64,000 nt of DNA from assembly GCF_019090095.1 (NCBI RefSeq), contig NZ_JAGQFP010000001.1, positions 620,001 through 684,000 of the forward strand. Reading direction: 5' to 3'. This DNA comes from Stutzerimonas stutzeri (GTDB taxonomy: Bacteria > Pseudomonadota > Gammaproteobacteria > Pseudomonadales > Pseudomonadaceae). This document shows positions 63,120-64,000 of this stretch, piece after piece (the stretch's first letter is position 1; every line of letters starts with the position of its first letter). The notes under the pieces were generated by a model. It saw only the letters and a list, made by a program, of their open reading frames with translations. It was not told the DNA's origin and did not search any database. A program made the translations under genes and the position numbers.

Positions 63120-64000
63120 GCGCGCCCCATCATCACGTCATGGGTATTGGCGGCCACGTCACGCAGGAAGTCCCAGCACACCCGCATCCGCGCCAGATCC
63201 TTGTTTTCCACGGGCATCAGCATCCAGAAGGTGCGGGTGAACTCTATCTCGTCGACCAGCACTTCTTTCAGCAAGGGCTCCTTGTGTGCCGAGAAGGCGG
63301 GCAGGATCGCCAGCCCGGCGCCGGCTGCGACCGCCTCCTGCTGGGCCATGATGCTGGTGCTGCGCAGCGAATGCTGGCGCGGACGAACGATTTCATCGAG
63401 GAAGTACAGCTCCTTGCTGTAGAGCAGATCCTCGATGTAGCTGACGAACACATGGCCAGCGAGATCCTCACGGCTGCGGATGGGCGGATGCGCCGCCAGG
63501 TAAGCTTCCGACGCGTAGAGCCGCAACACGTAGTCGGTCAGCTTGGTGATGACGTACGGCCCACGTTCGGGGCGTTCCAGCGTGATGACGATATCGGCTT
63601 CGTGCCGGGCCAGACGCACCGAACGCGGCACGGCCAGCAGATCCACGCCGAGGTGCGGATAGTCGCGGGTCAGGTTGGCCAACTGGCCGGCCAGCATCAG
63701 CGTGCCGTAACCCTCGGTGGCACCGATGCGCACCTGACCGGACAGCTTATCGGCCGTCAGGCTCGGCTGTTCGATGGAAGCGATGGCGCTTTCCATGGCC
63801 TCGGCCTGGGCGAGCAATTCGCGCCCGGCCTCGGAGAGCCGATAACCCGCCTTCGCGCGGATGAACAGTTGCCGGTCCAGGGCCTTCTCCAACGCTTGCA
63901 CGCGGCGCGCCACCGTGGTGTGGTCGACCGCCAACCGGCGCGCGGCGATGGTCAGCTTGCCGGCACGCGCAAGTTCGAGAAAGAAACGCAGATTGTCCCA
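63116..64000 (-). CDS. LysR-family regulator (N-terminus cut by window edge)
   Basis: The frame is open to the right edge, giving 294 residues that begin inside the HTH (WDNLRFFLELARAGKLTIAA, then LAVDHTTVARRVQALEKALD); only a few N-terminal residues are missing. The effector domain follows (about 90-290), with a C-terminal MPVENKDLARMRVCWDFL. TTG at 63934 is an internal codon, not the start. It is in an operon with the AraC gene (ATGA overlap). The target is probably the nearby acyl-CoA genes. Confidence 0.87.
   Translation of the reverse strand, partial: WDNLRFFLELARAGKLTIAARRLAVDHTTVARRVQALEKALDRQLFIRAKAGYRLSEAGRELLAQAEAMESAIASIEQPSLTADKLSGQVRIGATEGYGTLMLAGQLANLTRDYPHLGVDLLAVPRSVRLARHEADIVITLERPERGPYVITKLTDYVLRLYASEAYLAAHPPIRSREDLAGHVFVSYIEDLLYSKELYFLDEIVRPRQHSLRSTSIMAQQEAVAAGAGLAILPAFSAHKEPLLKEVLVDEIEFTRTFWMLMPVENKDLARMRVCWDFLRDVAANTHDVMMGRA

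Overview
The window is GC-rich, gene-dense chromosomal DNA of a Pseudomonadaceae bacterium, most likely Pseudomonas or Stutzerimonas. This rests on the gene content (PQQ/ethanol-oxidation accessory cluster with AgmR and a NahK/ErcS'-type kinase, trifunctional PutA, MmsA/MmsB, a short SB-type LOV protein) and on many Pseudomonas-style GTGGGAGC / TGTAGGAGC palindromic intergenic repeats. I saw no tRNA, rRNA, insertion sequence, prophage or CRISPR array.

Layout. (1) 1-14.5 kb: accessory and regulatory genes of PQQ-dependent alcohol oxidation. These are a partial sensor kinase, a degenerate cupredoxin, an exported ABC substrate-binding protein, a Sel1 protein, a YVTN beta-propeller, an ABC ATPase and permease (split by a 168-bp tandem repeat array), the response regulator AgmR, a large hybrid kinase overlapping a FIST sensor, a porin, and the PqqF protease. 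(2) 14.6-24.9 kb: a light-response region with two paralogous MerR/LitR-like regulators that lack the B12-ligand motif, a short LOV photoreceptor, a GGDEF-EAL c-di-GMP enzyme, hemH, a TIGR01777 epimerase, a DUF523-DUF1722 fusion and a CPD photolyase. A divergent promoter region with repeated CTTGTACA boxes sits at its centre. (3) 25-32 kb: sirtuin, SMR transporter, azoreductase, LysR regulator, GST, UvrD-like helicase and UvsE UV endonuclease. (4) 32-47.4 kb: a class V aminotransferase, a GH5 glycosidase with a duplicated N-terminal domain, an EEP-family membrane protein, PutA, a GreA/B-type factor, HU, an SDR, a COG4705 membrane protein with fourfold internal repeats, and an orphan curlin-repeat protein. 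(5) 47.4-49.6 kb: an HWE-type histidine kinase and its single-domain response regulator. (6) 49.8-64 kb: branched-chain acyl-CoA catabolism. The genes are mmsA, mmsB, a 3-hydroxyisobutyryl-CoA hydrolase and an acyl-CoA dehydrogenase (valine arm), an acyl-CoA ligase, a methylacyl-CoA racemase-like CoA transferase, a divergent SDR-thiolase-acyl-CoA dehydrogenase operon (isoleucine/2-methyl-acyl arm), and AraC and LysR regulators.

How it works together (inference). Region 1 would sense and support periplasmic PQQ-dependent oxidation of alcohols. Region 2 looks like a blue-light regulon: the LOV protein relieves repression by the LitR-like pair at the CTTGTACA boxes, inducing photolyase, heme insertion and a putative thiolated-nucleobase desulfidase, with a c-di-GMP output beside it. 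Region 6 converts valine- and isoleucine-derived acyl-CoAs to propionyl-CoA and acetyl-CoA. A-rich Hfq/Crc-type motifs at several ribosome-binding sites suggest catabolite repression. Three separate tandem arrays of palindromic units (168 bp x3, 90 bp x4, 118 bp x5) are the most unusual structural feature.
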